64,000 nucleotides of DNA from Marivirga harenae (GTDB taxonomy: Bacteria > Bacteroidota > Bacteroidia > Cytophagales > Cyclobacteriaceae). Shown one piece after another: positions 1 through 8,933 of this stretch; within the stretch, counting starts at the first letter, position 1; every line of letters begins with the position of its first letter. The stretch lies in NCBI RefSeq assembly GCF_030534335.1, contig NZ_CP130565.1, positions 1,571,501 to 1,635,500 on the forward strand. Direction: 5' to 3'. The position numbers and the translations under genes are program-made. The notes beneath the pieces were generated by a model. That model was not told the DNA's origin. It saw only the letters and a program-made list of their open reading frames with translations, and made no database searches.

Positions 1-1481
1 CTACCCCATTTGAAAGTGAAATTTCAAACTTCTACAAAGCAGATAGTACCTTTTTATATTGGGCAGATAAAATATCCGATTCCTTATATATTACTTCAAG
101 TTGGGAAAATGGAATGCAGCTTTTTGACTCTGGCGGACGGATATTGAAGAAGTTAACAACCAGGAACGGGCTATTTTCCAATTTCATATCCCATCCAGAA
201 ATCGATAGAAGGCATAATTTGTGGGTAACGAGTGGTCTTGGTATACAATATCTGGAATTCTACAAACCCAAGGAAGAACTAGATTTCCAGCCTTTGGCGA
301 AGATTAGATATATTAGAGTTGGGGATAGCACGCTCTATGTTCGCGATAGTAGTCACCGCATGGAATTCAACTTGGCTGATTTTAAATCGGTTGATTTTTA
401 TTTTTCCGCACCAGGGTTTTTTGAAAAGGACCTGCAGTTTTCATACTATTTGGAAGGCTTTGACGAAGAATGGTCAGAATGGACTACGAATTCCAGGAAA
501 GAGTACACTAATTTACCGGGGGGAGAATATACAATTCATTTAAAAGCAAAGCACTCAACACTAGACCATCTTCAATTTGCTCCATTTCATTTTGATTTAA
601 TAATTCCTAAACCTTGGTATAGATACACTATCTCTTATGTCGTCTTTATACTTATTATTGGGCTCCTAATAGTTGGTTTTATTCGTTTTAGGACTCACAG
701 ACTGAGCGTACTGAATAAAAAATTGGAGGAGACTGTTAAAGAAAGGACTGCCGAATTGAGATCCCAAAAAGAAAGATTAAAAGAAGCCAATGAAGAATTA
801 AAAACTATTAATAATGAACTTGATAATTTTGTTTATCGTTCTTCTCATGATTTAGTAGCCCCTCTCAAATCTCTACGTGGATTAATTTCAGTTGCTGGGA
901 TGTCAAATAATCCTGATCAAATTAAGGATTATTTCCAATTGATGAATATTAGCATCAATAAACTAGAAGAATTTATTAGGAGTATAATGGATTTTTCTAC
1001 TAACACTAAAAAACCATTGGAGATAAGAGAAATCCGGATGGATGTAGTTATAGACAGCATAGTAGAGGATTTGAAATTTTACGAAAATGCCGAAAAGGTG
1101 GAGCTAATCAGGGCCTACGATTCAGAGTTCAAAATAAAAACTGACGCTAAAAGACTTAATATAGTATTAAGTAATCTGGTGACTAATGCTTTAAAATATC
1201 ATGACTTTAAGAAAGATGAACCACCTTATATTAAGGTCTCCGCAAAGGTCGAAAATAATTCTTATTTGATCGAAGTTGAAGACAATGGTTCTGGAATCCC
1301 TGAAGAATATCAAGGGAAAATATTCAATATGTTTTTTAGAGCACATCAAGGAATTGAAGGGTCAGGACTAGGTTTGTATATTGTTAGGGATACATTAAAC
1401 GTTTTAAAAGGCACGGTTGATTTTACATCTAAAGTTCGAAAAGGAACTACCTTTAAAGTGGTACTTCCTGTGATCACTTGA
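1..1481 (+). CDS. Y_Y_Y-domain sensor histidine kinase (5' end outside window)
   Basis: The reading frame is open to the first base of the window, so the start and most of the N-terminal sensor lie upstream. The visible part begins with the last blades of a two-component-regulator propeller (reg_prop-like, with NGLFSN and LWVTSGLGI). A Y_Y_Y domain follows (YYLEGFDEEW, then NLPGGEYT), then one membrane helix near 610-690, a coiled coil, a DHp domain with H-box SSHDLVAPLKSL, and an ATP-binding domain with N box (NLVTNALKYH), G1 (VEDNGSGIPEE) and G2 (GSGLGLYIV). This is the classic Bacteroidota periplasmic-sensor kinase. No receiver or AraC domain follows, so the partner regulator must be encoded elsewhere. 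The gene converges on the next one with a 2-base gap. Confidence 0.93.
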   Translation, partial: TPFESEISNFYKADSTFLYWADKISDSLYITSSWENGMQLFDSGGRILKKLTTRNGLFSNFISHPEIDRRHNLWVTSGLGIQYLEFYKPKEELDFQPLAKIRYIRVGDSTLYVRDSSHRMEFNLADFKSVDFYFSAPGFFEKDLQFSYYLEGFDEEWSEWTTNSRKEYTNLPGGEYTIHLKAKHSTLDHLQFAPFHFDLIIPKPWYRYTISYVVFILIIGLLIVGFIRFRTHRLSVLNKKLEETVKERTAELRSQKERLKEANEELKTINNELDNFVYRSSHDLVAPLKSLRGLISVAGMSNNPDQIKDYFQLMNISINKLEEFIRSIMDFSTNTKKPLEIREIRMDVVIDSIVEDLKFYENAEKVELIRAYDSEFKIKTDAKRLNIVLSNLVTNALKYHDFKKDEPPYIKVSAKVENNSYLIEVEDNGSGIPEEYQGKIFNMFFRAHQGIEGSGLGLYIVRDTLNVLKGTVDFTSKVRKGTTFKVVLPVIT

Positions 1482-1483
1482 AT

Positions 1484-3022
1484 TTAGTTTTCTTCATCCA
1501 GCTCTAGCAGATTTTTCAAGTTGAATATCACGTTATCTAATTCCATCGCACTTGTTTTCAAATGGTTCAAAACTATCGGATCAATTTTCCCATCTTTTGT
1601 GAGTTCAATTACATTTATAAGGCCTAAAACGTTAGCAACAGGAGCACGCAATTTATGTGAATTATAATAGGTGAATTCAGCAATTTGTCTATTTCTTTCG
1701 TTCAATTTTTGGGTTCTTTCCATCACTCTCTGTTCTAAATTATTGTTGAGGTTATGAAGTTCTTTATTTAATCTGGCTAGCTCTAGAGATTTAGAGGAAA
1801 TCTTCTTTTGCTTTTGTTCGATCTCCTCTTTCTGTTGTTTTAATTTAAAATGTGCACTTTTGAGTTGAGTACTCTTATTTCGCAAATAAATGATCAACAC
1901 GATGGAGATGATAAGAGCTGCAATTAGTAAAATTAGAAATTGTGTCCTATTCTCAATTTTATTAGCAAGTTGCGATTTTTCTAATGCTATTTTATAGCTT
2001 TCTTTTTCCTTTTGTGCTAAACCATACTGAATACTGAGTTTATTGATTTCTGCTCTTGATTCAGAGCTGAAAATAGAATCTTGAATTTTCAAGTATTTAT
2101 TAAAATAGTAAACCAAAGAATCTTTACTCCCTTGGATTGTGAAAAGATCGATTTTAGCTTGAAAAGCTTTTAGTAAAAGGTCTAAAGAATTGATTTTTAA
2201 GGCAAGTGTTTCAGCATCTTTCAAATACTGCTTAGCCATTGAGTAATTCCCTTGTTTAATATCTACTTGAGCAAGTTCAATCTTACTTTCAACAAAACCT
2301 CTAGCATAGTTTATTTCGGACCAATAAATTAAACTTTGATGCAGGAAAAATTTGGCTGAATCATTTCGCCCTATTTTCCGATAAGTAATTCCTTTATATA
2401 GGGTTGTAAATCCTTTCGATTGTTCACTGACACTATCTTTTTGCAATATTTGATCTAGATAGTAATTGGCACTATCATAGTTTTCCTGTAACATAAAAAG
2501 CTGCCCTAAATTCACTAATATTAATTCAGGAGAAAATTCTTCAACTTCATCTAATTTGGCTAATGCTGACTTAATAAATCTGGCAGATTGGACATAGTCT
2601 TTTTGCTTTTTGTATGTCTCTCCAATATTATTGAGTGTTTTTACAACTTCTATTTTATTATCAAACTCTTCAAATAGTTTTAAAGACTCAAAGTAAGCAG
2701 TCAATGCCGCATCATAAATTCCTTGCAGCCAGTAGTAGGTGCCCTTTTTACTAAGAATATAAGCTTTGCCATTTTTATTTTCTTCGGAATCTAATTTGTT
2801 TTCTAACAAAGTAACATAGTACAATGCATCTGTGGGAGAACGCGAATACAATTTGGAAGTCAGGTCTAAGTATTCCAATACACTTTCCTCGCTGTTGAAT
2901 TCAGTTGCTAAAAGCTGATCATCTAGTAATGATTGAATGGAGTCAGACTGAATAGCAAAGGCCGAGTAAAAGAATGTACACAACGTAAGGGGCAATATGA
3001 TTTTAAACCATTGGCTGTTCAT
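1484..3022 (-). CDS. TPR protein with membrane helix and histidine-kinase DHp domain, no ATPase domain
   Basis: This 512-residue protein starts with a signal peptide (hydrophobic stretch at about residues 7-24). Several TPR-like helical repeats fill residues 40-330, followed by one membrane helix (about 362-382) and a long coiled coil. It ends in a DHp-like segment with H-box NSHKLRAPVANVLGL, histidine near residue 454. It stops about 58 residues after this histidine (LLELDEEN), where a normal kinase would continue for more than 100 residues with N, G1 and G2 boxes. The stop lies 2 bases from the end of the convergent Y_Y_Y kinase. It may be a phosphotransfer or dimerisation-only partner, or a kinase shortened by 3' loss. 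The architecture is clear, the function is not. Confidence 0.85.
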   Translation of the reverse strand: MNSQWFKIILPLTLCTFFYSAFAIQSDSIQSLLDDQLLATEFNSEESVLEYLDLTSKLYSRSPTDALYYVTLLENKLDSEENKNGKAYILSKKGTYYWLQGIYDAALTAYFESLKLFEEFDNKIEVVKTLNNIGETYKKQKDYVQSARFIKSALAKLDEVEEFSPELILVNLGQLFMLQENYDSANYYLDQILQKDSVSEQSKGFTTLYKGITYRKIGRNDSAKFFLHQSLIYWSEINYARGFVESKIELAQVDIKQGNYSMAKQYLKDAETLALKINSLDLLLKAFQAKIDLFTIQGSKDSLVYYFNKYLKIQDSIFSSESRAEINKLSIQYGLAQKEKESYKIALEKSQLANKIENRTQFLILLIAALIISIVLIIYLRNKSTQLKSAHFKLKQQKEEIEQKQKKISSKSLELARLNKELHNLNNNLEQRVMERTQKLNERNRQIAEFTYYNSHKLRAPVANVLGLINVIELTKDGKIDPIVLNHLKTSAMELDNVIFNLKNLLELDEEN

Positions 3023-3082
3023 ATAATTTTATAACCAATAATTTAGTCAAAAAAAGTCTAACGTTTGGAATGTTGAGTAAAT

Positions 3083-4111
3083 CTAATTTTTCAAAACCAA
3101 AGATTTTAAGGTATCTATCCATTCTTTGTTATCATTTAGACTCTCAACCAAATCCCATCTTTCACCTCCAGCTTCCTCGAATTCTTCCTTGAATTCTTCG
3201 CCAACCTCTATGGTGGTCTCCAGGCAGTCTGAAACAAAGGCTGGAGAAAAAGCCAAGATTGATTTTTTGCCTTCTTTGGCTAAGTCTTTTAACACATCAT
3301 CCGTGTAAGGCCTAATCCACGGATCATTTCCTAACCTACTCTGGAAGGTGACGGTGAATTTTTCTTCTGGTAAATTTAATTCACCTGCAATAAGTCTTGC
3401 GGTTTGGAAACACTGCGCTCTATAGCAAAATCTATTTTTGTCATGATATGCATTGCAGCAACTCCCTAATTTACAGTAATTGTCAACCGAACCTTTTCTA
3501 ATTTGGCGTTCAGGTAAGCCATGAAAACTGAAAATCACATGATCATAATCATGCTGTTCCATATGTTTTTTACCTAAAGCTGCAAATGTTTTATAAAAAC
3601 CTGGCTCTTCTACAAAAGTGCTAATAAAGTTAATTTGTGGAATAATTTGCCAATCTTGAACAATTTCCATGACCTTATCGTGAACTGATCCACTAGTTGC
3701 CGAAGCATATTGTGGAAACATTGGTACCACAATTATTTTGGCTACTTTATGATTTCTTAGTTCTTCCAAAGCACTTTTTATGCTAGGGGATTGATAGCGC
3801 ATTCCCAAAGCAACAACATAGTCATCATCCAATTCGCTTTGAAGTAAATCACGAACATCTTCCCCATAAAATTTCAGTGGAGAACCGCGTTCCACCCAAA
3901 GTTTGCGGTATTCTTTGGCTGATTTTGGCGCTCTAAATGGCGAAATGATCAAGTTTACTAACATCCAACGCAATAGAAAAGGAATATCTATCACTCTTTT
4001 ATCCATTAGAAATTCCCTTAAATATTTTCTTACATCTCCTGTCTTTGTAGAATCGGGTGTTCCCAGATTTACTAATAAAACGCCTGTCTTTCCTTGATTT
4101 ACTTTTTTCAT
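3083..4111 (-). CDS. hemH: Ferrochelatase with internal cysteine cluster
   Basis: Inserts ferrous iron into a porphyrin in the last step of heme (or coproheme) synthesis. The 342-residue protein has the family start GVLLVNLGTPD, the conserved segment LWVERGSPL, the catalytic histidine in SFHGLPER (H197), and the SDCLETTIEVGEE motif with the conserved glutamate at about E298. Between residues 213 and 234 there are five cysteines (C213, C218, C219, C229, C234). A class of bacterial ferrochelatases is known to bind a [2Fe-2S] cluster through cysteines in an internal insert at about this place, so a cluster is plausible here. No other heme genes are adjacent. The function is secure; the iron-sulfur cluster is inference. 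Confidence 0.95.
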   Translation of the reverse strand: MKKVNQGKTGVLLVNLGTPDSTKTGDVRKYLREFLMDKRVIDIPFLLRWMLVNLIISPFRAPKSAKEYRKLWVERGSPLKFYGEDVRDLLQSELDDDYVVALGMRYQSPSIKSALEELRNHKVAKIIVVPMFPQYASATSGSVHDKVMEIVQDWQIIPQINFISTFVEEPGFYKTFAALGKKHMEQHDYDHVIFSFHGLPERQIRKGSVDNYCKLGSCCNAYHDKNRFCYRAQCFQTARLIAGELNLPEEKFTVTFQSRLGNDPWIRPYTDDVLKDLAKEGKKSILAFSPAFVSDCLETTIEVGEEFKEEFEEAGGERWDLVESLNDNKEWIDTLKSLVLKN

Positions 4112-4210
4112 ATTGGGTTGAATAACCTAAAGTGTCCTTTGTATGTTTCTTAAATACGCGAAAATTTATTAAAGTGGTATTTCCTGTTCTAATGTGCGTG
4201 AGAGTTGTAC

Positions 4211-6442
4211 TTAGGAAAGGCCTAGATTTCTCTTTTGTTTTTCGAGAGAGGCTTTTAATTCGTCCTCATTTTTTTGAAGCTTATTAATTAAAGATTTCTT
4301 CAACTGTTTTTGATACTTTTTCAAGTCATCTAATCCCCCTTCTCCAGTACCTTGGATCTTTCCTTCTATATTTTCCAGTTGATCATTTAACGTTACTTTT
4401 TCCTTTTGTAAAGCCGCAAGATTCTGATAAATTTCGCTTATATCAAATGCAAATTTGATAATTTTTGTGATCTCATCATTTTGGTTCCTTAAAACTGTGT
4501 AAGTCCCTTTGACATGAATTTTTCTACCATTTTTCGTGTACCGATCGAAAATACCACTTTGAATTTCTCCAGTTCTTAGATTGTCCCAGAAGCTATGATA
4601 TTCTTCAGAATTGGCATACTCATTACTTACAAATATTCGATGGTGTCTGCCCTTTATTTCATCAATAGAATTATATCCAAACAATTTAATAAAAGTTTCA
4701 TCAGCTGTAATTATTTCACCAGATGGTGTAAACTCAACGTAGGCCAGTCCACTTTTTTCCATTGCCGTTAGTCGCTCATTATTTTCTTTTTGTGAGCGTT
4801 CCATCTCTTCCTGAGTTGCTTGCAACTCTTCCATGTTTTGGCGCATTTCCTCTTCTTGAGCCCGCATTTCTTCAGTCATTTGCTGCGAGTCTTCTAGCAG
4901 CCTATTTGTCCTCTCATTAATTTTTACTGATTGAACTGACGAGGCAATATTTTCTCCTACGTCCTCTATAAATTTCCTTTCATTTTCAGTGAACTCTGTA
5001 AAAGTACCAATTTCAATTACTCCATAAACTATATTGTTGGCTATTAAGGGGACTATGAAAATACTATTTGGTGTCGCTTTTCCCAAACCAGAAGTGATGG
5101 TGATATAGTTTTTAGGCAGTTCTTTCATGTAAATAGATTGTTTCTCTAAATACACTTGCCCAACTAGACCTTGTCCTGGCTGGATTGTCTTTTCTATAAA
5201 TTTCTTCCTATCATAGGCATAGGTGGCTGTTAAATGTAAAGACTCTTCTCCATTTTCGTCTTCATCCACAATGAAAATGCTACCCTGATTGGCATTTAAG
5301 TACTTGACCATAAATGTGATGACATGGTTGCTTAATTCGGCAATATTATTGTTAAATTTTCTTAAAATGTCACCGAATTCTGCAGAGCCTTTATTGGTCC
5401 AATTTCTGATTCTAGCTTCCTCAGATACATTTTTTAGACTATCCCGCATTTCTGCCAAGGAAGTACCTATATCTCCCTGATTATTAAATACAGAAATATC
5501 ACTATCAAAACTTCCTTTTCCGACTTCTAAAGCAAAATCCTTTACATTTGCCAAGTTGCTTGATAAGGTGTGAATTTCTTCCAATATGATGTCCAGTTCA
5601 TCATTTGTATGGGCTTTGGTTTCAGGAATATTCCCTTCGCTAAGAATTTTAACCTCGTCTTGCAGGGTGTCAATACTGCTTTTTATTTGCTTCCGGGCAA
5701 AGCGATAAAGAATGAAGCATAATATTATAGCAACAATTACAATGGTGGTTTCAACTATTACAAATCTGTCACGAGCTGCAAAAATTTGTTCTCCAATTTC
5801 TAAAGATTGTTTTTCTAGGTTAGAACACAAAACACCTGCTCTCTCATCAAATTCATCGCTCAAAGCTTTTAGATTTTCTTCATATAAAAGCCCATTTGGA
5901 TTACTATTTGAACTCTGATTATTCAACTCATCATCAATCCAATTTTGTAAATCATTAGTACCGTAAATCGTATCACCTTCCATATTTGGATAATTGAATA
6001 ACGATAGACTAACATCCCCTCCTCCAAACTGAGCATTATTCAATACTTCTTGTTGATTTTTCTTAATTCTTTCAGCCAGCCTACTCAGCTTTTCGTAAAT
6101 AATGATGTTTTCAGGATTGTTCCAATGTGTTTTTAGCGAATCAATACTGTCTTTAGCTGATTGAATTTCCTTGTTCCAAATATCAGTGATTTCCTTTTTC
6201 AGTTGTTCATTACCCGAAAGCAAATAATTTTGTACAGTAATATTGGAATGTCGAACTCCACTTTTCATTGCATCTACATACATCCGGGAGGGCTGTTTAT
6301 TTTCCAAAACATCATTGCCCATTTTCATGATATTGGCGATTTGTGAAAGCGTTATAAAAACCACAATAACGATCAACATCGCCATACTGCCATAGCCAAT
6401 AATCATTCGACTTTTTATGGAATTGAAATTTATTTTTTTCAT
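4211..6442 (-). CDS. Membrane sensor with 4-helix-bundle, GAF and PAS domains, no kinase output
   Basis: The start is placed at the second methionine (MKKINFN, 743 residues). It directly precedes a basic stretch and the first membrane helix, and AGGGAAAG lies just upstream; a start 24 bases earlier at 6466 is possible. Order of parts: membrane helix at about 15-35, a periplasmic helical bundle resembling 4HB_MCP/CHASE3 sensors, a second helix at about 225-247, a HAMP-like linker, a GAF domain at about 370-520 (GQGLVGQVYLE and IVYGVIEIG), a glutamate/methionine-rich coiled coil, and a PAS domain at about 565-680 (KLFGYNSIDEIKGR, then FDISE). The protein ends in another charged coiled coil. There is no histidine kinase, GGDEF, EAL or methyl-accepting domain, so it must act through protein contacts. 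Confidence 0.85.
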   Translation of the reverse strand: MKKINFNSIKSRMIIGYGSMAMLIVIVVFITLSQIANIMKMGNDVLENKQPSRMYVDAMKSGVRHSNITVQNYLLSGNEQLKKEITDIWNKEIQSAKDSIDSLKTHWNNPENIIIYEKLSRLAERIKKNQQEVLNNAQFGGGDVSLSLFNYPNMEGDTIYGTNDLQNWIDDELNNQSSNSNPNGLLYEENLKALSDEFDERAGVLCSNLEKQSLEIGEQIFAARDRFVIVETTIVIVAIILCFILYRFARKQIKSSIDTLQDEVKILSEGNIPETKAHTNDELDIILEEIHTLSSNLANVKDFALEVGKGSFDSDISVFNNQGDIGTSLAEMRDSLKNVSEEARIRNWTNKGSAEFGDILRKFNNNIAELSNHVITFMVKYLNANQGSIFIVDEDENGEESLHLTATYAYDRKKFIEKTIQPGQGLVGQVYLEKQSIYMKELPKNYITITSGLGKATPNSIFIVPLIANNIVYGVIEIGTFTEFTENERKFIEDVGENIASSVQSVKINERTNRLLEDSQQMTEEMRAQEEEMRQNMEELQATQEEMERSQKENNERLTAMEKSGLAYVEFTPSGEIITADETFIKLFGYNSIDEIKGRHHRIFVSNEYANSEEYHSFWDNLRTGEIQSGIFDRYTKNGRKIHVKGTYTVLRNQNDEITKIIKFAFDISEIYQNLAALQKEKVTLNDQLENIEGKIQGTGEGGLDDLKKYQKQLKKSLINKLQKNEDELKASLEKQKRNLGLS

Positions 6443-6504
6443 AGTGCTTTCCCTACCGTTTTCCAAAGTTCAATTTATCTCATATCAACCTAATTAAAAA
6501 GCTT

Positions 6505-6512
6505 CAAACATA
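6505..6512 (-). promoter_or_regulatory. Possible -7 element for the GAF/PAS sensor gene
   Basis: Read on the minus strand this is TATGTTTG, a perfect match to the Bacteroidota TAnnTTTG element, about 60 bases upstream of the chosen start. No TTG is present at the expected -33 distance, so the call is weak. Confidence 0.3.
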
Positions 6513-6533
6513 AATTTTGATCAATCGGTTATA

Positions 6534-7985
6534 ATGACTCATGAAAATTCTTGCGAAATGTATAAAAAGCACCGAAAATCACTAATTTGGTTTAGAAGAA
6601 ATCTCAGACTGGAAGATAATCAAGCACTTTGGGAAGGAATTCAAAATTCTGGGTCTTATTTATTGCTGTATATTTTTGATGAAAAGGATTGGGAAGATAA
6701 TCCATTGGGAATGAGGCGATCTTCGGATTTGAAATTAAATTTTATTTGGCAATCAGTCTTAGATTTAAAGCAAAACATTGAGAGAAAAGGAGGGCAGTTA
6801 GTAATTCGAAAAGGTAATGCTATTAAAATTATTGAAGAGTTTTTATCCGAAAGTAAATTTGATGCACTTTATGCTCCTAAGGAAGCTGGAACAGAGGAAG
6901 CGCAAGTAGAAAAATCTATTGAGGAGTTGTGCATCAGAAGCAAGTTAGAAGTTAATTTTTACGCTCAAACAACGCTTTTTCATGAAGACGATATCCCTTG
7001 GCCTATCAATAAATTACCAAATATTTTCACGCAATTCAGAAAGGAAAATGAAAAGCAAACGGAAGTTCGAGAGTTGTTTGCTACGCCTGATGATTTGTCA
7101 GCCTCAGTCAAGTTGATAGACGATTTTCAATACGCTAACTTAGGAATTATTGAGACTGAAATAGACGAAAAATCTGTATTAAACTTTGAGGGTGGAGAAA
7201 GTAAAGCTTGGGAAAGACTGAACTATTATTTTTGGGAATCGAGCTTATTGAAAGAGTATAAAAACACCAGGAATGGTTTATTAGGACCTGACTATTCTTC
7301 TAAATTTTCTCCTTGGCTTGCACAGGGCTGTATTTCTCCAAAATCTATTTATTACCAAGTCAAGAAATATGAAAAAGAACGAAAAAAAAATCAATCAACC
7401 TATTGGCTGATTTTTGAACTCATTTGGAGAGATTATTTTCATTTCGTCTTAAAGAAATATGGAACCAAGCTCTTTCAGAAGGAAGGCATTAAAGGAGAGG
7501 GAGTGAATTGGAAATGGGATTTACAAGTATTTGAGAAATGGAAAAATGGAGAAACAGGAGTCCCATTCATTGATGCTAATATGAATGAGCTAAATGCATC
7601 TGGATTTATGAGTAACAGAGGCAGGCAAAATGTAGCTAGTTTCTTAGTGAAAGATTTAGGATTGGATTGGCGAATGGGGGCTTGGTATTTCGAGCATCAG
7701 TTAATTGATCATGATGTGGCCAGCAATTGGGGGAACTGGGCCTATGTAGCGGGTGTAGGAAATGACCCTCGGGATAACCGTTATTTCAATATCTTAAGCC
7801 AGGCAAAAAAATATGATAGTAAAGGAGAATATGTGCGTTATTGGATTCCAGAATTGCAGGAAATTGAGGGTTTTAATATTCATAAGATTTCATTAATGAA
7901 AGCTTCTGAATTGAAGAATATTGATAATTTTATTCCGGAAGTGTACTTGAAACCAACAGTTGATATGGGAAAGTGGGAGTATTAA
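6534..7985 (+). CDS. DASH-type cryptochrome / photolyase
   Basis: An FAD-binding blue-light protein of the cryptochrome/photolyase family (483 residues). The N-terminal Rossmann domain starts with LIWFRRNLRLEDN. The C-terminal FAD domain carries family motifs such as NGLLGPDYSSKFSPWLAQG, FELIWRDYFHF, GVPFIDANMNELNASGFMSNRGRQ, and DWRMGAWYFEHQLIDHDVAS followed by NWGNW. The SNRGRQ and GNDPRDNRYFN segments are typical of the DASH branch, whose members repair cyclobutane dimers in single-stranded DNA and bind FAD and usually a folate antenna. An alternative start at 6558 would give a shorter leader. The gene is divergent from the GAF/PAS sensor with a short shared upstream region. Light protection fits the carotenoid genes further along. 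Confidence 0.93.
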   Translation: MTHENSCEMYKKHRKSLIWFRRNLRLEDNQALWEGIQNSGSYLLLYIFDEKDWEDNPLGMRRSSDLKLNFIWQSVLDLKQNIERKGGQLVIRKGNAIKIIEEFLSESKFDALYAPKEAGTEEAQVEKSIEELCIRSKLEVNFYAQTTLFHEDDIPWPINKLPNIFTQFRKENEKQTEVRELFATPDDLSASVKLIDDFQYANLGIIETEIDEKSVLNFEGGESKAWERLNYYFWESSLLKEYKNTRNGLLGPDYSSKFSPWLAQGCISPKSIYYQVKKYEKERKKNQSTYWLIFELIWRDYFHFVLKKYGTKLFQKEGIKGEGVNWKWDLQVFEKWKNGETGVPFIDANMNELNASGFMSNRGRQNVASFLVKDLGLDWRMGAWYFEHQLIDHDVASNWGNWAYVAGVGNDPRDNRYFNILSQAKKYDSKGEYVRYWIPELQEIEGFNIHKISLMKASELKNIDNFIPEVYLKPTVDMGKWEY

Positions 7986-8131
7986 ATTGATTGATTAATT
8001 ACAAATTGCCTATCCAGAATTTCAAAATAAGTTCTGTAGTCATTTACTAAAGCTTTTTAAGTAAATTTAGATTTCATTTGTCAATAGCCACATCTTACTG
8101 CACCATCTTTAGCTTTATGCTCAAATCTTCT

Positions 8132-8139
8132 TATTTTTG
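8132..8139 (+). promoter_or_regulatory. Possible -7 element of the tpiA operon
   Basis: TATTTTTG matches TAnnTTTG and lies 32 bases before the tpiA start. The -33 position shows TTTAGC rather than a clear TTTG. Plausible but not strong. Confidence 0.35.
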
Positions 8140-8171
8140 TTTTTTAGCTTTCAATTATAAATGAGAATAAG

Positions 8172-8933
8172 ATGAGACAAAAAATAGTAGCAGGAAACTG
8201 GAAAATGAATAAAACTTTAGCAGAAGCACAAGCATTGACTTCTGAAATTGCAAATATGGTGGAAGATGAAGCTCCTGCCAATGTTAAAGTAGTAATTGCT
8301 GCTCCTTTTCCTTTTATATATGCAATTGAAAATCTAATCCCTGAGATGGGCAAAATTGTTTTGGCAGGACAAAATTGTCATCATGAAGATGCTGGTGCTT
8401 TTACAGGTGAAGTTTCTGCCCCTATGCTGAAATCTTTAGGTGCTCAATATGTGATTTTAGGGCATAGTGAAAGGAGACAGCACTTTTCCGAAACTGATGC
8501 TGAACTAGCAAAAAAGACAGATAATGCGCTTAAAAATGATCTGAAAGTAATTTTTTGTTGCGGTGAGCCATTGGATATCAGAGAAGCTAATACTCAAAAT
8601 GAATATGTAACCAAGCAATTGACCAATAGCTTATTTCATTTATCCGCGGACGAATTCAAAAATATTGTGATTGCTTATGAACCCATATGGGCAATTGGAA
8701 CAGGTAAAACGGCAAGTTCAGATCAAGCTCAGGATATGCACAAAACGATCCGCCAGCATATTGCATCCAAATTTGGTGAAGAGGTAGCAAATGAAACATC
8801 AATTTTATATGGTGGGAGCTGCAAACCTGATAATGCGAAGGAATTGTTTTCTCAGCCTGATGTAGATGGAGGTTTAATTGGAGGGGCTTCTTTAAAATCA
8901 AGAGACTTTACAGATATTATCAAATCATTTTAA
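8172..8933 (+). CDS. tpiA: Triosephosphate isomerase
   Basis: Interconverts dihydroxyacetone phosphate and glyceraldehyde 3-phosphate in glycolysis and gluconeogenesis. The 253-residue length is normal for this TIM-barrel enzyme. Catalytic residues are visible: N9 and K11 in AGNWKMN, H98 in ILGHSERR, and E170 in AYEPIWAIGTGK. The phosphate-binding segments LYGGSCKPDNA and GGLIGGASL are present. The stop codon shares one base with the start of prmA (TAATG), so the two are translationally linked. First gene of a probable operon running to the M20 peptidase at 15996. Confidence 0.98.
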   Translation: MRQKIVAGNWKMNKTLAEAQALTSEIANMVEDEAPANVKVVIAAPFPFIYAIENLIPEMGKIVLAGQNCHHEDAGAFTGEVSAPMLKSLGAQYVILGHSERRQHFSETDAELAKKTDNALKNDLKVIFCCGEPLDIREANTQNEYVTKQLTNSLFHLSADEFKNIVIAYEPIWAIGTGKTASSDQAQDMHKTIRQHIASKFGEEVANETSILYGGSCKPDNAKELFSQPDVDGGLIGGASLKSRDFTDIIKSF

